From Isosphaeraceae bacterium (GTDB taxonomy: Bacteria; Planctomycetota; Planctomycetia; Isosphaerales; Isosphaeraceae): 64,000 nucleotides of DNA. The stretch lies in contig BPJS01000001.1 in the NCBI GenBank assembly GCA_026004735.1, forward strand, positions 4,420,859 through 4,484,858. The letters are read 5' to 3'. A program made the position numbers and the translations under genes. Under the pieces are notes generated by a model, which was given only the letters and a program-made list of their open reading frames with translations, ran no database searches and was not told where the DNA came from. Position 1 is the first letter of the stretch. The number at the start of each line of letters is the position of its first letter. Shown here piece by piece: positions 47,625-58,578 of this stretch.

Positions 47625-49133
47625 ATGTCCGAATTCGGCTTCGACCCGGCTGACCCCATCGACCCCCTCGGCCCACCGCCTCGCCCCGCCACCCCCCCCG
47701 TTCGGCTCGGTTTCTTGTGGATCCTGACCGGGCTGGCTGGCGCCGCAGCCGCCATCTACGCCATCCCCTACTTCGCCTTCCGGATCGGTTACGCCTACGA
47801 GTCCGGCCGCGCCAAAGCCGCCGAGGAAAGCCTGGCTCGCCTCGGCCAGTCTGGCGCTGTCGAGCAAGCCAATAGTCTCTTCCGCACCGCCGCCACCGCC
47901 GTCCTGCCCGCCGTCGTCAACATCCAATGCCTTCGCGCCGTCCCCGCCGAGGCCCATCAGGGCGTCCCTCTCCCCCCCGGCATGGCCATTCCGAGCTCCT
48001 TCGGCTCCGGCGTCGTCATCGACAAGCAGCGCGGCTACATCGTCACCAACGGCCACGTCGTCCAGGGCGCCGACGAAATCCTGGTCCGCATCGGCCGCGG
48101 CCGCGATTACCCGGCCCGCCTCGTCGGAGCCGACTCCAAAACCGACCTGGCCGTCCTCCAGATCAACGCGCCCCTCGAAGCCGAAGCCTCCTGGGGGAAC
48201 GTCGACGAGCTGGACATCGGCGACTGGGTCCTCGCCATCGGCAGCCCTTTCACCCTCGACCACACCGTCACCGTCGGCATCGTCTCGGCCATCGGCCGCC
48301 GCAACCTCCGCATCATCCCCGAATTCGGCGGCTACGAAGACTTCATCCAGACCGACGCCGCTATCAACCCCGGCAACTCCGGCGGGCCCCTGATCGACCT
48401 CAACGGCAAAATCGTCGGCATCAACACCGCCATCTACTCCCCCAACGCAGGCGGACCTGAACTCGAAGGCCGCGGCGGCAACGTCGGCATCGGCTTTGCC
48501 ATCTCCGCCAGCCTGGCCCGCACCGTCGTCGACCAGATCATCGAAAACGGCCGCGTCATCCGCGGCTACCTCGGCGTCGTCCTCTCCGAGGTCGAACCCC
48601 GCCTGGCCCGCCAACTCAACCTCAACGGCTCGGGCGCCCAGGTCCGCGACGTCGAACCCAACAGCCCCGCCGCCGCCGCCGGACTCGCCCCCAACGACGT
48701 CCTCATCGAACTCGACGGCCAACCCGTCCGCGACGTCCCCGACCTCCGCAACCGCATCGCACGCCTGCCGGTCGGCTCCCGCGTCAACATCGCCTTCCTC
48801 CGCGACGGCCAACGCCAAACCACCACACTGACCGTCGCCGCCCTCCCCCTGCTCCGATCCCTCGGCGCCCGGGTCCAATCCGACGAAAACACCCCCCCAG
48901 GCCTCCCCCCACTCCGCATCGACTCGGTCGACCCCGGCTCCGCCGCCGCCCGCTCCGGTCTCCGCCCCGGCCAACGACTCCTCGCCATCGGCAACCGCAC
49001 CGTCTCCTCACCCGACGAACTCGAAACCATCCTCGGCCGCTTCGACCCCACTCAGCCTATCCCCCTCCGCATCCTCTCTCCCGACGGCTCCCTCTCCACC
49101 ATCCGCCTCAACCCCTCCTCCACCTCTCCATAA
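47625..49133 (+). CDS. HtrA/DegP-type membrane-anchored serine protease with two PDZ domains
   Basis: A 502-residue protein. A cytoplasmic Pro-rich N-terminus precedes one membrane helix (about residues 29-52). The trypsin-like domain has the catalytic triad His144 in TNGHVV, Asp174 in SKTDLAV and Ser252 in NPGNSGGPL. Two PDZ domains follow (about 312-400 and 408-495), the first with GYLGVVL. It degrades or refolds misfolded envelope proteins in the periplasm. No sigma-E type site was identified. Confidence 0.93.
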   Translation: MSEFGFDPADPIDPLGPPPRPATPPVRLGFLWILTGLAGAAAAIYAIPYFAFRIGYAYESGRAKAAEESLARLGQSGAVEQANSLFRTAATAVLPAVVNIQCLRAVPAEAHQGVPLPPGMAIPSSFGSGVVIDKQRGYIVTNGHVVQGADEILVRIGRGRDYPARLVGADSKTDLAVLQINAPLEAEASWGNVDELDIGDWVLAIGSPFTLDHTVTVGIVSAIGRRNLRIIPEFGGYEDFIQTDAAINPGNSGGPLIDLNGKIVGINTAIYSPNAGGPELEGRGGNVGIGFAISASLARTVVDQIIENGRVIRGYLGVVLSEVEPRLARQLNLNGSGAQVRDVEPNSPAAAAGLAPNDVLIELDGQPVRDVPDLRNRIARLPVGSRVNIAFLRDGQRQTTTLTVAALPLLRSLGARVQSDENTPPGLPPLRIDSVDPGSAAARSGLRPGQRLLAIGNRTVSSPDELETILGRFDPTQPIPLRILSPDGSLSTIRLNPSSTSP

Positions 49134-49700
49134 AAACCATCCAGCTTCCTCAACCCAACAACTCTTCCTCAACGAACACCCCTGACCTCCATTCCCCTTT
49201 CCCCCTACGTCTCCTACCATCACCTTCGCCCGCTATAAGGTAGATTTCGTACGACGTCGTGCGACGGCTCCCAGATCCGCCGAGCGGCTCGCAGCACACT
49301 CTCTCGCCCGCGGATGGACCAGACCACTTGACTTGGACACCTGGTCTGCGGGACATTATCAGACAATCGAGACCCACCATGAAGACTCGATGGCGACCTG
49401 ATGAACCTCGGATGCTCCCCTCAGCCGGTGATCATCCGTAGATGCAACCGACCGGACCGGCCCCGACCAGGTTCTCCCCCGATCACCCCAAACCCAGCCG
49501 TCCACTGACCTTGGAACTCGCCGCGTGCGCCCCCCCGGCTCGCTCCGTTGCTTGACCGACCCGAGGGCCTCAGTATAATTCCGACGCCGCGCAACCCAAG
49601 GGCAGGGTCGCCCCCTCCGCCGGCGGTCTCGTCCATCCGCCCCGCGAGTGATTTCCGCGACCATGGACCCGGGCCTGACTCCCCGATCCAGGAGGCCCAG
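49134..49700. other. Interval upstream of dnaG containing a palindrome and the promoter
   Basis: No gene is supported. It contains a near-palindrome at 49248-49263 (CGTACGACGTCGTGCG) in an AT-richer patch, and the dnaG promoter at 49552-49579. Confidence 0.5.
49552..49579 (+). promoter_or_regulatory. Strong sigma-70 promoter of dnaG-rpoD
   Basis: TTGACC (49552-49557) and a perfect TATAAT (49574-49579) are separated by 16 bp. Transcription would start near 49586, giving an untranslated leader of about 115 nt. Confidence 0.8.
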
Positions 49701-51620
49701 GTGCCCCGCCAACTCGAAGACACGGTCACGGCGATCAAACAGGCGGTTGACCTCGTGACGCTCGTCGGCGAATATCTCCCCCTCCACCGGGCCGGTTCCA
49801 AATTCAAGGCCCTCTGCCCGTTCCACGACGATCACAACCCCTCCCTCGAGATCAACCCCGAACGCCAATCCTTCAAATGTTGGGCTTGCGGCGCCGGGGG
49901 CGACATCTTCGACTTCGTCCAACGCCACGAACGCGTCGATTTCCCCGAGGCTCTCCGCATGTTGGCCGAGCGTGCCGGCATCCCGCTCCGCTCCCCCCGC
50001 CAGGCACCGGCGCCCGATGTCCCCAGCCGCGCCGATCTGCTCGCCGCCTCAGCCTGGGCCGAAGCCCAATTCTCCGCCGCCCTGGCCCACGCCACCGACG
50101 CCCTCGACTACCTCCACTCCCGCGGCATCGGACCTCAGGCCATCAGCCGCTTCCGCCTCGGCTTCGCCCCCGACCAACGCGACTGGCTCTTGGTCCGCAG
50201 CCGCCGCGACGGGATCCCAGCCCGCCTGCTCGAACAACTCGGCTTGATCACCCGACCTGCCGACGGCGGCCCCCCGCGCGACCGGTTTCGCGGCCGCCTG
50301 ATTTTCCCGATTCACGACTGGCAGGGCCGGCCCATCGCATTCGGCGGCCGGCTGCTCCCCTCGGTCGAAGCCCGCTGGGCCGAGTCCGACTTCAAAACCG
50401 CTAAATACATCAACTCCCCCGAACATCCGCTCTTTCAAAAACGTCGCGCCCTCTACGCCACCCACCTGGCTCGCGAGGCCGCTCGCGCCGCCGGCCAGAT
50501 CGCCGTCGTCGAAGGCTACACCGACGTCATCGCCGCCCACCAGGCGGGGCTAGCCGCCGTCGTCGGCACCCTCGGAACTGCCCTCGGCGACGACCATATC
50601 CGCCTGCTCCGCCGCCTGGCCGATCGCGTCATCCTCGTCTTCGATGGCGATCAGGCCGGCCAGTCCGCCGCCGAACGGGCCCTCGAAATCTTCCTCGGCC
50701 ACGAGATCGACGTCCGCGTCCTGACTCTCCCGCCTGGCCTCGACCCCTGCGACTTCCTCGTCCAGCACGGAGCCGGCCCATTCCGCGACCTGCTCCAGAC
50801 CGCCGCCGACCCCCTCGACTTTGCCTTCGAGCGCGCCGCTCAACGGTTTCGGCTCGAATCGGCCGAGGGCACCCGCCAGGCCGCCGAATGGCTGCTCGGC
50901 CTCCTGGCCCGCATCCCCCGCATCAGCCGCGTCGGCCTCGAGCTCAAACTGGCCAAGTCGCTCGATACCCTCGCTGACCGCCTTGGCCTGCCCATCGAAA
51001 CCCTTCAACGTCGCCTCCGCGACGTGCGCCGTCCTCGCCCAACTCCGGTCTCCGACCCATCCCCTCCTCCCCATGGCACCGACGCCACTCCCATCGACCC
51101 ATCCTCCCTCGACCCGCTCGACCGCGAATTGGTGCGGCTGCTGCTGACCGACCCCACCCTCGTCTCCCGCGTCCGCTTCCAGATTTCCCCCGACGACCTT
51201 ACCTCGCCTCCCCTGCGGCAGATCCTCTCCCAGTGCTACGCCCTGCTCGACGACCAGCAAACGCCCAGCTTCGACCTCCTGGCCCCGCGGCTCGGACCGG
51301 CCGAGCGGGCCTTGGCCGCCAGCCTTCTGGCGGGCTTCGATTCTCAACCCACCTCCAATTGGGTCCGTACCGGCCAGGCCTCCGACAAACTCGCCGACAA
51401 CCTCGCCGCTTACGAACAGCGTCGCCTGGCCCGGCAACTCCAGGCCATCCGGTCCCAGCGGCTCCGTCTCGACCCGATCGCCGACGCCGAACGCTGGGCC
51501 GCCCTCCGCCGCGAGGAACTTCGCCTCCTACACCTTCAATCACGCGCTCGGCGGCCGGCCCCGGCCTCCGCTTCGCGCCCCGACGTCTTCGCTGCTCAAC
51601 CCACCGCCGAAACCCCTTGA
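49701..51620 (+). CDS. dnaG: DNA primase
   Basis: A 639-residue primase. GTG 49701 is chosen because GGAGG lies 5 nt upstream; the frame is open earlier but is not conserved. The zinc-binding domain has [10 protein letters not shown] and [13 protein letters not shown] (about residues 35-65). The TOPRIM core has [15 protein letters not shown] and the acidic motif VFDGDQAG. The C-terminal helicase-binding domain is present (about 480-620). It synthesises RNA primers for replication. rpoD follows, as in many bacteria, and the two share the promoter at 49552. Confidence 0.94.
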   Translation: MPRQLEDTVTAIKQAVDLVTLVGEYLPLHRAGSKFKALCPFHDDHNPSLEINPERQSFKCWACGAGGDIFDFVQRHERVDFPEALRMLAERAGIPLRSPRQAPAPDVPSRADLLAASAWAEAQFSAALAHATDALDYLHSRGIGPQAISRFRLGFAPDQRDWLLVRSRRDGIPARLLEQLGLITRPADGGPPRDRFRGRLIFPIHDWQGRPIAFGGRLLPSVEARWAESDFKTAKYINSPEHPLFQKRRALYATHLAREAARAAGQIAVVEGYTDVIAAHQAGLAAVVGTLGTALGDDHIRLLRRLADRVILVFDGDQAGQSAAERALEIFLGHEIDVRVLTLPPGLDPCDFLVQHGAGPFRDLLQTAADPLDFAFERAAQRFRLESAEGTRQAAEWLLGLLARIPRISRVGLELKLAKSLDTLADRLGLPIETLQRRLRDVRRPRPTPVSDPSPPPHGTDATPIDPSSLDPLDRELVRLLLTDPTLVSRVRFQISPDDLTSPPLRQILSQCYALLDDQQTPSFDLLAPRLGPAERALAASLLAGFDSQPTSNWVRTGQASDKLADNLAAYEQRRLARQLQAIRSQRLRLDPIADAERWAALRREELRLLHLQSRARRPAPASASRPDVFAAQPTAETP

Positions 51621-51670
51621 AGAAAGAGTCTGCCGACGTGTCCACCGCACGAGCCGACGGAGTGCTGTCC

Positions 51671-53350
<1,680 letters not shown>

Positions 53351-53360
53351 CCCGCCCCTC

Positions 53361-53396
53361 AAACCGCCGGCCTCTCAGGCCGGCGGTTTTTTTTTT
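53361..53396 (+). terminator. Rho-independent terminator of dnaG-rpoD
   Basis: A perfect 13-bp stem, AAACCGCCGGCCT (53361-53373) and AGGCCGGCGGTTT (53377-53389), with a 3-nt loop, is followed by a run of ten Ts. Confidence 0.95.
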
Positions 53397-53515
53397 CCTC
53401 CGCCCCAGCCCCCAACCCGAATCGCCCACGACAAATCGGCCGCCCCGCACCCGCATCAACCCCCGCTCCTCGACACCCCACGCCTCCACACCTTCGATCC
53501 CAGGGGACCCAAGCC

Positions 53516-54253
53516 ATGGCCGCCACCGCCGAAAACCTCCGCGAACTCCATGCCCTCCACCTCCGCGCTAAGGCCATCCGCGATCGCCTCGCCTCCGGTC
53601 CCAAAACCCTCGCCGCCCGCCGAGCCGCCCTCGCCCAGCGACAGGCCGAACTGGCCGCCGCTCGCGAGGCCATCAAACGCGCTCGCGCCGAAATCAAAAA
53701 CAAGGAAGTCCAGGCCGTCGCCATGCACGCCCGCTCCGACGACCTCCGCGCCAAACTCAACACCATCAAAAAACAAGCCGAATACGACGCCCTCCGCAAC
53801 GAAATCGCCCACAACAACCTCGCCGTCTCCAAACTCGAGGAGGAAATCCTCGACCTGATGCAAAAGCTCGAAACCGACGAGGCCGCCCTCGGCTCCCTCG
53901 AACACGACGTCGCCCAGCTCACCCAAGACGTCGCCCGCCTCGAGTCCACCATCCAATCCCAGTCCGCCGAGGCCCAGGCCCAACTCGCCGAACTCGAGGC
54001 CGCCATCACCGCCGCCGAGGCCATCATCCCCGACGACCTCCGCGACCGCTACCGCCGCGTCCTCAAACAACGCGGCGCCGATGCCATGGCCCCCGTCGAA
54101 GACGGCGCCTGCCACGGCTGCTTCGTAGCCATCACCGCCCAGGCCCAAAACGACCTGATCAACGCCGAAACCCTCGTCTTCTGCCAGATCTGCGGCCGCA
54201 TCCTCTACAGCGCCGAACAACCCCAAAACGTCCGCACCCGCGTCACCACCTGA
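53516..54253 (+). CDS. Coiled-coil C4 zinc-ribbon protein
   Basis: A 245-residue protein; the ATG has AGGGGA upstream. Residues 1-185 form a long antiparallel-looking coiled coil rich in Ala, Glu and Arg. The last third has a zinc ribbon with CHGC and CQIC (about 205-230). This architecture matches bacterial coiled-coil zinc-ribbon proteins whose role is uncertain; some are suggested to act with nucleic acids or other proteins. It is preceded by the rpoD terminator, so it has its own promoter. Confidence 0.8.
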   Translation: MAATAENLRELHALHLRAKAIRDRLASGPKTLAARRAALAQRQAELAAAREAIKRARAEIKNKEVQAVAMHARSDDLRAKLNTIKKQAEYDALRNEIAHNNLAVSKLEEEILDLMQKLETDEAALGSLEHDVAQLTQDVARLESTIQSQSAEAQAQLAELEAAITAAEAIIPDDLRDRYRRVLKQRGADAMAPVEDGACHGCFVAITAQAQNDLINAETLVFCQICGRILYSAEQPQNVRTRVTT

Positions 54254-54312
54254 CCCCCTCGACTACCTCACGCCACCACCTCCCCATCCCACCTCACCTC
54301 CCTGTCCTCGAC

Positions 54313-55836
54313 CTACTCCTCCGCCAACCACTCGAAAACGTCGAAGAGCGCCTCCTGAACCACCGCCAGGTGCTCAATCCCCTCATACTCCCGATACCGG
54401 ATCGACCCCACCCCCGCCGCCTCCAGAGCCGCTCGCAACCCCCGCGCACCCCGCAACGCAAAGTCTTCGGTTCCAACCCCCACAAAAAAACGCACCGCTC
54501 GCAACCCCTCACTCACCCGCAACCTCCCCCCTCCCCCCAGCGCAGCCACCGCCGCATACCACTCCGGCCGCCGCGACGCCTCCCCAACCGCCGCCATCGC
54601 CCCCATCGAATGGCCAACCAGGTAAACCCGTCCTCGATCCACCGGATACCGCGCCGCCAACGCCTCAACCACCTCCTCCACACGCCCCGCCCCCCGCGGC
54701 GCCACCAGCAGCCAGCCCCGCTCCCCACACAACCGCACAATCTTCCCATCACCATAACTATCGAAAAACATATTCTCACTTCCGCCGGCCCCATGCAGTG
54801 CCACCACCAGCGGCCGTAGCCCGTCCAGTCGCCCCGATTCGACCTGCCCGGCTCCCGCGCCCGGTGAGCCGTTCCCCGCCCGGTCGCCCCGACTCAAAGC
54901 CACAGCGCGTGCCAGCCCCCTCTCCGGCACCGCCAACCGCGCCGCCACCTCCCGACCCTCCCCCACCGGAATCCGGATCCAGAAATCCCCGGTCCGTTCT
55001 GCCTTGTAGTAGATCGGCCCGTCGGCCACCGCCACGATCAACGCCTCTAGCTCCCGCAGCCGACGCGCCGCCGGAACGTCCGTTTCCAGCACCTCCCCAT
55101 CGGCCAGCTCCCGCAACTGTTCCAGCAGCCCCCGCGCTGTCGCCGTCTCGATCGTCTCCTGTTCCCTTTCCCAGGCTCCGACCGCCGCCTGCGCCGCCTC
55201 GAGCCGCTCCCGCAACCCCTCCGCCAGGGATACCCCCACCTCGATCTCCTGGCCGACCGGATGTCCCGCCTCGTCCACGACCACCACCGTCAGCCGATAG
55301 TCCCCTTCCTCCAGACCCTCCCACTTCACGCGCAACTCCCCTCGCAGCAAACCCTCTGGCTTCGTCCCGGCCCAGTCCGCCTCCGCAACCATTCGCCGGG
55401 CCCGATGATCTCCCTCTGGTCTCAGCCACGCCTGCAACCGCAGCGCATTGCCGGCCCTGACGCCCACTCCGGCTTCGTAGAACGGTTCGATCCGGACCGA
55501 CAGCTCTCGCTCCGCGGCGTCGACCAGCCGCCGCCCCGGTCGGACCCACAGGGCCGCGACCAGCCGCTCCCGCTCGCTCGGCTCCCGGCCCTGCACCGCC
55601 CAGGTCGCCTCCGCCACCGCCCGCCCTGCCTCCTTCAGACGCATCCCAAAGAAACTCTGCACCGCCCGGCTCAGCGCCGGCGACGCAGCTCGTCGCGCCT
55701 CAGGTGATGCGACCTCCCAGGCCCGCTCCATCACCCGCACCCGGCGCCCCAGCTCATACCGGATCTCTTGTGCCCAACCTGCGACCCCCAATCCCAAAAC
55801 CATCACAACCACCATCGCCCCGTCTCGAACCTGCAT
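54313..55836 (-). CDS. Secreted alpha/beta hydrolase (esterase/PHB depolymerase-like)
   Basis: A 507-residue protein starting at ATG 55836. A short signal peptide ends near GWAQ. The N-terminal half (about 25-310) is helical and beta-rich without catalytic motifs. The hydrolase domain begins with the oxyanion segment VVALHGAGGSEN (about 340), has the nucleophile Ser410 in GHSMGA, and ends with a likely catalytic His in GIEHLAV. The sequence resembles LpqC/feruloyl-esterase type enzymes. Likely periplasmic; substrate unknown. Confidence 0.8.
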   Translation of the reverse strand: MQVRDGAMVVVMVLGLGVAGWAQEIRYELGRRVRVMERAWEVASPEARRAASPALSRAVQSFFGMRLKEAGRAVAEATWAVQGREPSERERLVAALWVRPGRRLVDAAERELSVRIEPFYEAGVGVRAGNALRLQAWLRPEGDHRARRMVAEADWAGTKPEGLLRGELRVKWEGLEEGDYRLTVVVVDEAGHPVGQEIEVGVSLAEGLRERLEAAQAAVGAWEREQETIETATARGLLEQLRELADGEVLETDVPAARRLRELEALIVAVADGPIYYKAERTGDFWIRIPVGEGREVAARLAVPERGLARAVALSRGDRAGNGSPGAGAGQVESGRLDGLRPLVVALHGAGGSENMFFDSYGDGKIVRLCGERGWLLVAPRGAGRVEEVVEALAARYPVDRGRVYLVGHSMGAMAAVGEASRRPEWYAAVAALGGGGRLRVSEGLRAVRFFVGVGTEDFALRGARGLRAALEAAGVGSIRYREYEGIEHLAVVQEALFDVFEWLAEE

Positions 55837-55879
55837 GGCGCCGCCTCCTCGGCTCAAAGCCCACTCTGGCCCTCTTGGG

Positions 55880-55885
55880 TATAAT
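55880..55885 (+). promoter_or_regulatory. Putative -10 box for the TPR gene
   Basis: TATAAT lies 74 bp upstream of ATG 55960; no good -35 is seen at normal spacing. Confidence 0.4.
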
Positions 55886-55959
55886 CCATTGGAAACCTCG
55901 GTACGACTGCCTGCCCGCTTTTCCCCGGTTGAGCCGCCTTCCACGAGCCATCTCCCTCC

Positions 55960-57996
55960 ATGAACTGGCTCCGCCGCCTCCTCGGCACGATGCCTCGCCG
56001 GCTGAAGCCCCCACCGGCCGCCTCCGTCGACCCCCAGGCCAGGTCCGCCCTCCAACTCTTTGGCGACCTCCGCGACGGCCGCCCCTACATCCTCAAAAAA
56101 CAGGGCCGCTCGGTCCGGGTCGTCGACCGCCTCCGGCTCGACTACGAACGCGGACGCCGCCGCGGCACCGACCCCCAGCAGGCCGACCTCGACGCCCTCC
56201 TGCTCCGCATCGACCGCGTCCGCGTCCTCGACGGCGGCCTCTACCCCGACGAGCCGATCGGAACCAACGTCCTGGCCGATACCTCCGACCCCGAACTGCT
56301 CGACACCCTCCGCGCCGCTCTCCAGATCCACGACGACCCGTCCGCCTTCGACCACGCCCCATCCCTCGGCGGACCAACCCTCGAACTGTACGCCGCCGGT
56401 GAACGACTCGCCGCGCTCGCCCTCCTGCCCGGCGGCCGACTCCGCTGGCTCCGCTGGCGGCACGACGCCCCCGTGCGCACCCCCGACCGCCTCCGGACCG
56501 CTCTGGCCCGCCTGGGCGTCGACGCCTCGGTCCCCGGCCCATTTGCCCAGGACGACCCACTCCAGCTCGGCCTACTCGCCCTCTCGCCTGCCCTGCGCCA
56601 CGCCCTCCGCGGCTTGAGCCACCTCCGCCGCGGCCACATCGACCGCGCCTCCCGCGAGGCCGACCTCGCCTTCGACCTCGACCCCCACTGCGAACAAGCC
56701 CACATCCTCCGCGGCCTGATCCAAATCGAGCGCAATCAGCCCGCCGAAGCCGAGGCCTTCCTCTCCCGCTCCATCGACGCCGGCATCCGCAGCCCTGACT
56801 CCTACCGCGTGCGCGCGATCGCCCGCCACCGCCTCGGCCGCCTCGACGACGCCCTCTCCGACTGCGGCCAGGCCCTCGCCCTCAAAGCCGACCACGCCCC
56901 CACCCACCACTCCCGCGCCCACATCCTTGTCGACCTGGGCCGCCTCGACGACGCCTACGCCTCCATCTCCGAAGCCGTCCGCCTCGTCCCCGACAGCACC
57001 GAAAGCCGCTGGCTCCGCGCCCTGATCGAGCTGAGCCGGGGCAACCCCCGCGAGGCGATTGCCGATTTCGACCGCCTCCTGACCTTGCTCGATTCCAACA
57101 GCGCCGCCTGCCTCGAACCGGCCTTCCTCGCCGAACGCCTCGCCGTCCCCCCCGGAAAAGGCCACCGTCTGGTCGGACCCGACCGCTGCGGCCTGCTCGT
57201 CAGCCGCGGCCGCGCCTACGCCCAACTCGGTGACCACGACCACGCCCTGGCCGACTTCGAAGCCGCCTGCCTGGCCGACCCCCAAAGCGTCCCCGCCCTC
57301 GAAGCCCGCGCCGCCCTCCACCTCCAACGCGACGAATTCCGCCAGGCTCTGGACCTTTACGACCAGATTATCGACCTTCTGCCCGACAGCTCCGCCTACC
57401 TCGCACGCTCCCAGGCCCACTGGCACGCCCACAACGTCGACGGCGCTCTCGACGACGCCGAAGCCGCCCTCGCCCTCGCCGACGACCCCCACGACCTGCT
57501 CGGTCTCAAAGCCGAACTGCTCCTCCAGGCCGGACGCCTCGAAGACGCCCGCGACGACATCGACCGCTTCATCGCCGCACGCCCCCACGACCCCCGAGGC
57601 TACCTCCTGCGCGCCCAATGCTGGCGCGGCCTCGGCCTCCCCGCCGAACAACGCACCGACCTCGAACTAGCCCTCGCCCGCGACCCCGACAACCACCAAC
57701 TCCTCAACAGCCTCGCCTGGTTCCTGGCCACCACCGCCGACGACTCCGTACGCGACGGCGCCCGCGCCGTCGTCCTCGCCCGCAAAGCCGCCGAACTGAC
57801 CCACTACCTCGACCCCAACATCCTCGACACCCTCGCCGCCGCGCTGGCCGAGGACGGCCAGTTCGGCGAGGCCGTCGAAACCCAACGCCGCGCCATCGCC
57901 CGCTTCAAGATGCTCCCCTTCCCCGTCGACCTCGAACGCTACCGCCACCGCCTCGCCCAATTCGAAGCCGGACTCCCCCTCCGCGAGGAATCCTGA
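55960..57996 (+). CDS. Tetratricopeptide-repeat protein
   Basis: A 678-residue protein. An N-terminal basic region (about 1-30) is followed by a globular domain to about residue 205. From about 210 onward it consists of repeated 34-residue helix pairs with the TPR pattern (HIDRASREADLAFDLDP, RLDDALSDCGQALALKADHA, LVDLGRLDDAYASISEAV). The repeats mediate protein-protein contacts. Function cannot be assigned. The stop faces rpoC convergently across 582 bp. Confidence 0.8.
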   Translation: MNWLRRLLGTMPRRLKPPPAASVDPQARSALQLFGDLRDGRPYILKKQGRSVRVVDRLRLDYERGRRRGTDPQQADLDALLLRIDRVRVLDGGLYPDEPIGTNVLADTSDPELLDTLRAALQIHDDPSAFDHAPSLGGPTLELYAAGERLAALALLPGGRLRWLRWRHDAPVRTPDRLRTALARLGVDASVPGPFAQDDPLQLGLLALSPALRHALRGLSHLRRGHIDRASREADLAFDLDPHCEQAHILRGLIQIERNQPAEAEAFLSRSIDAGIRSPDSYRVRAIARHRLGRLDDALSDCGQALALKADHAPTHHSRAHILVDLGRLDDAYASISEAVRLVPDSTESRWLRALIELSRGNPREAIADFDRLLTLLDSNSAACLEPAFLAERLAVPPGKGHRLVGPDRCGLLVSRGRAYAQLGDHDHALADFEAACLADPQSVPALEARAALHLQRDEFRQALDLYDQIIDLLPDSSAYLARSQAHWHAHNVDGALDDAEAALALADDPHDLLGLKAELLLQAGRLEDARDDIDRFIAARPHDPRGYLLRAQCWRGLGLPAEQRTDLELALARDPDNHQLLNSLAWFLATTADDSVRDGARAVVLARKAAELTHYLDPNILDTLAAALAEDGQFGEAVETQRRAIARFKMLPFPVDLERYRHRLAQFEAGLPLREES

Positions 57997-58578
57997 ATCC
58001 CCACCTTCTGATCTGATCGTTTTATCTTATAGATTCACTATAATCATCTGTTGATGCACCGTCCGCCCGGCCTTGCGTGGCAGGCTCTTGGTCTGGCCTG
58101 TTCCACAGCCCGAGTTCGTTCGTGACTCGGCCGCCCTCGGTGCCGACCACACCGTGTCCAAAAGTTCAGCGCAGTTTGCTCAGTCAAGCAGACGTTTCCA
58201 CCGCGCCCGTCGCCAGCAACGACGACCAGCTCTCGCCACCACCGGAACCAGACCAACACTCCTCGACGGCGACCAAGGCGCCCGCCTGGGTCTTCTAAAC
58301 AACGTGGCCGCCTTTCCCCGGCGGTCTCGCTCCCGGGTACGCCGATGCTTGGCGACCGCCGCTCGCCGCCGCAGCCAAACTGGACCGGTCCAGGATCACT
58401 TGACCGCTGATGCCCGAGGTCTCAAGCCCCACCGGCGCATCCCAACACCGGCAACGGTTGTTTACTCCGCGGCCTCTGAGGCATCTTCGAGGCTTCCACT
58501 TGGAGGAACGGGCGCACCCCGAACGGGACGGGCCGCGCGGCCCCGGGGACCGCGCGGCCGGTTTGTTCCGACGCCCGT
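57997..58578. other. Convergent gene-free interval between the TPR gene and rpoC
   Basis: The first 60 bp are markedly AT-rich and contain a perfect TATAAT (58039-58044). The rest is GC-rich without a credible frame, ending with the hairpin at 58531-58559. Confidence 0.45.
58531..58559 (-). terminator. GC-rich hairpin at the 3' end of rpoC
   Basis: GGCCGCGCGG (58531-58540) pairs with CCGCGCGGCC (58550-58559) 20 bp after the rpoC stop. No T tract follows on the minus strand, so intrinsic termination is uncertain. Confidence 0.5.
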
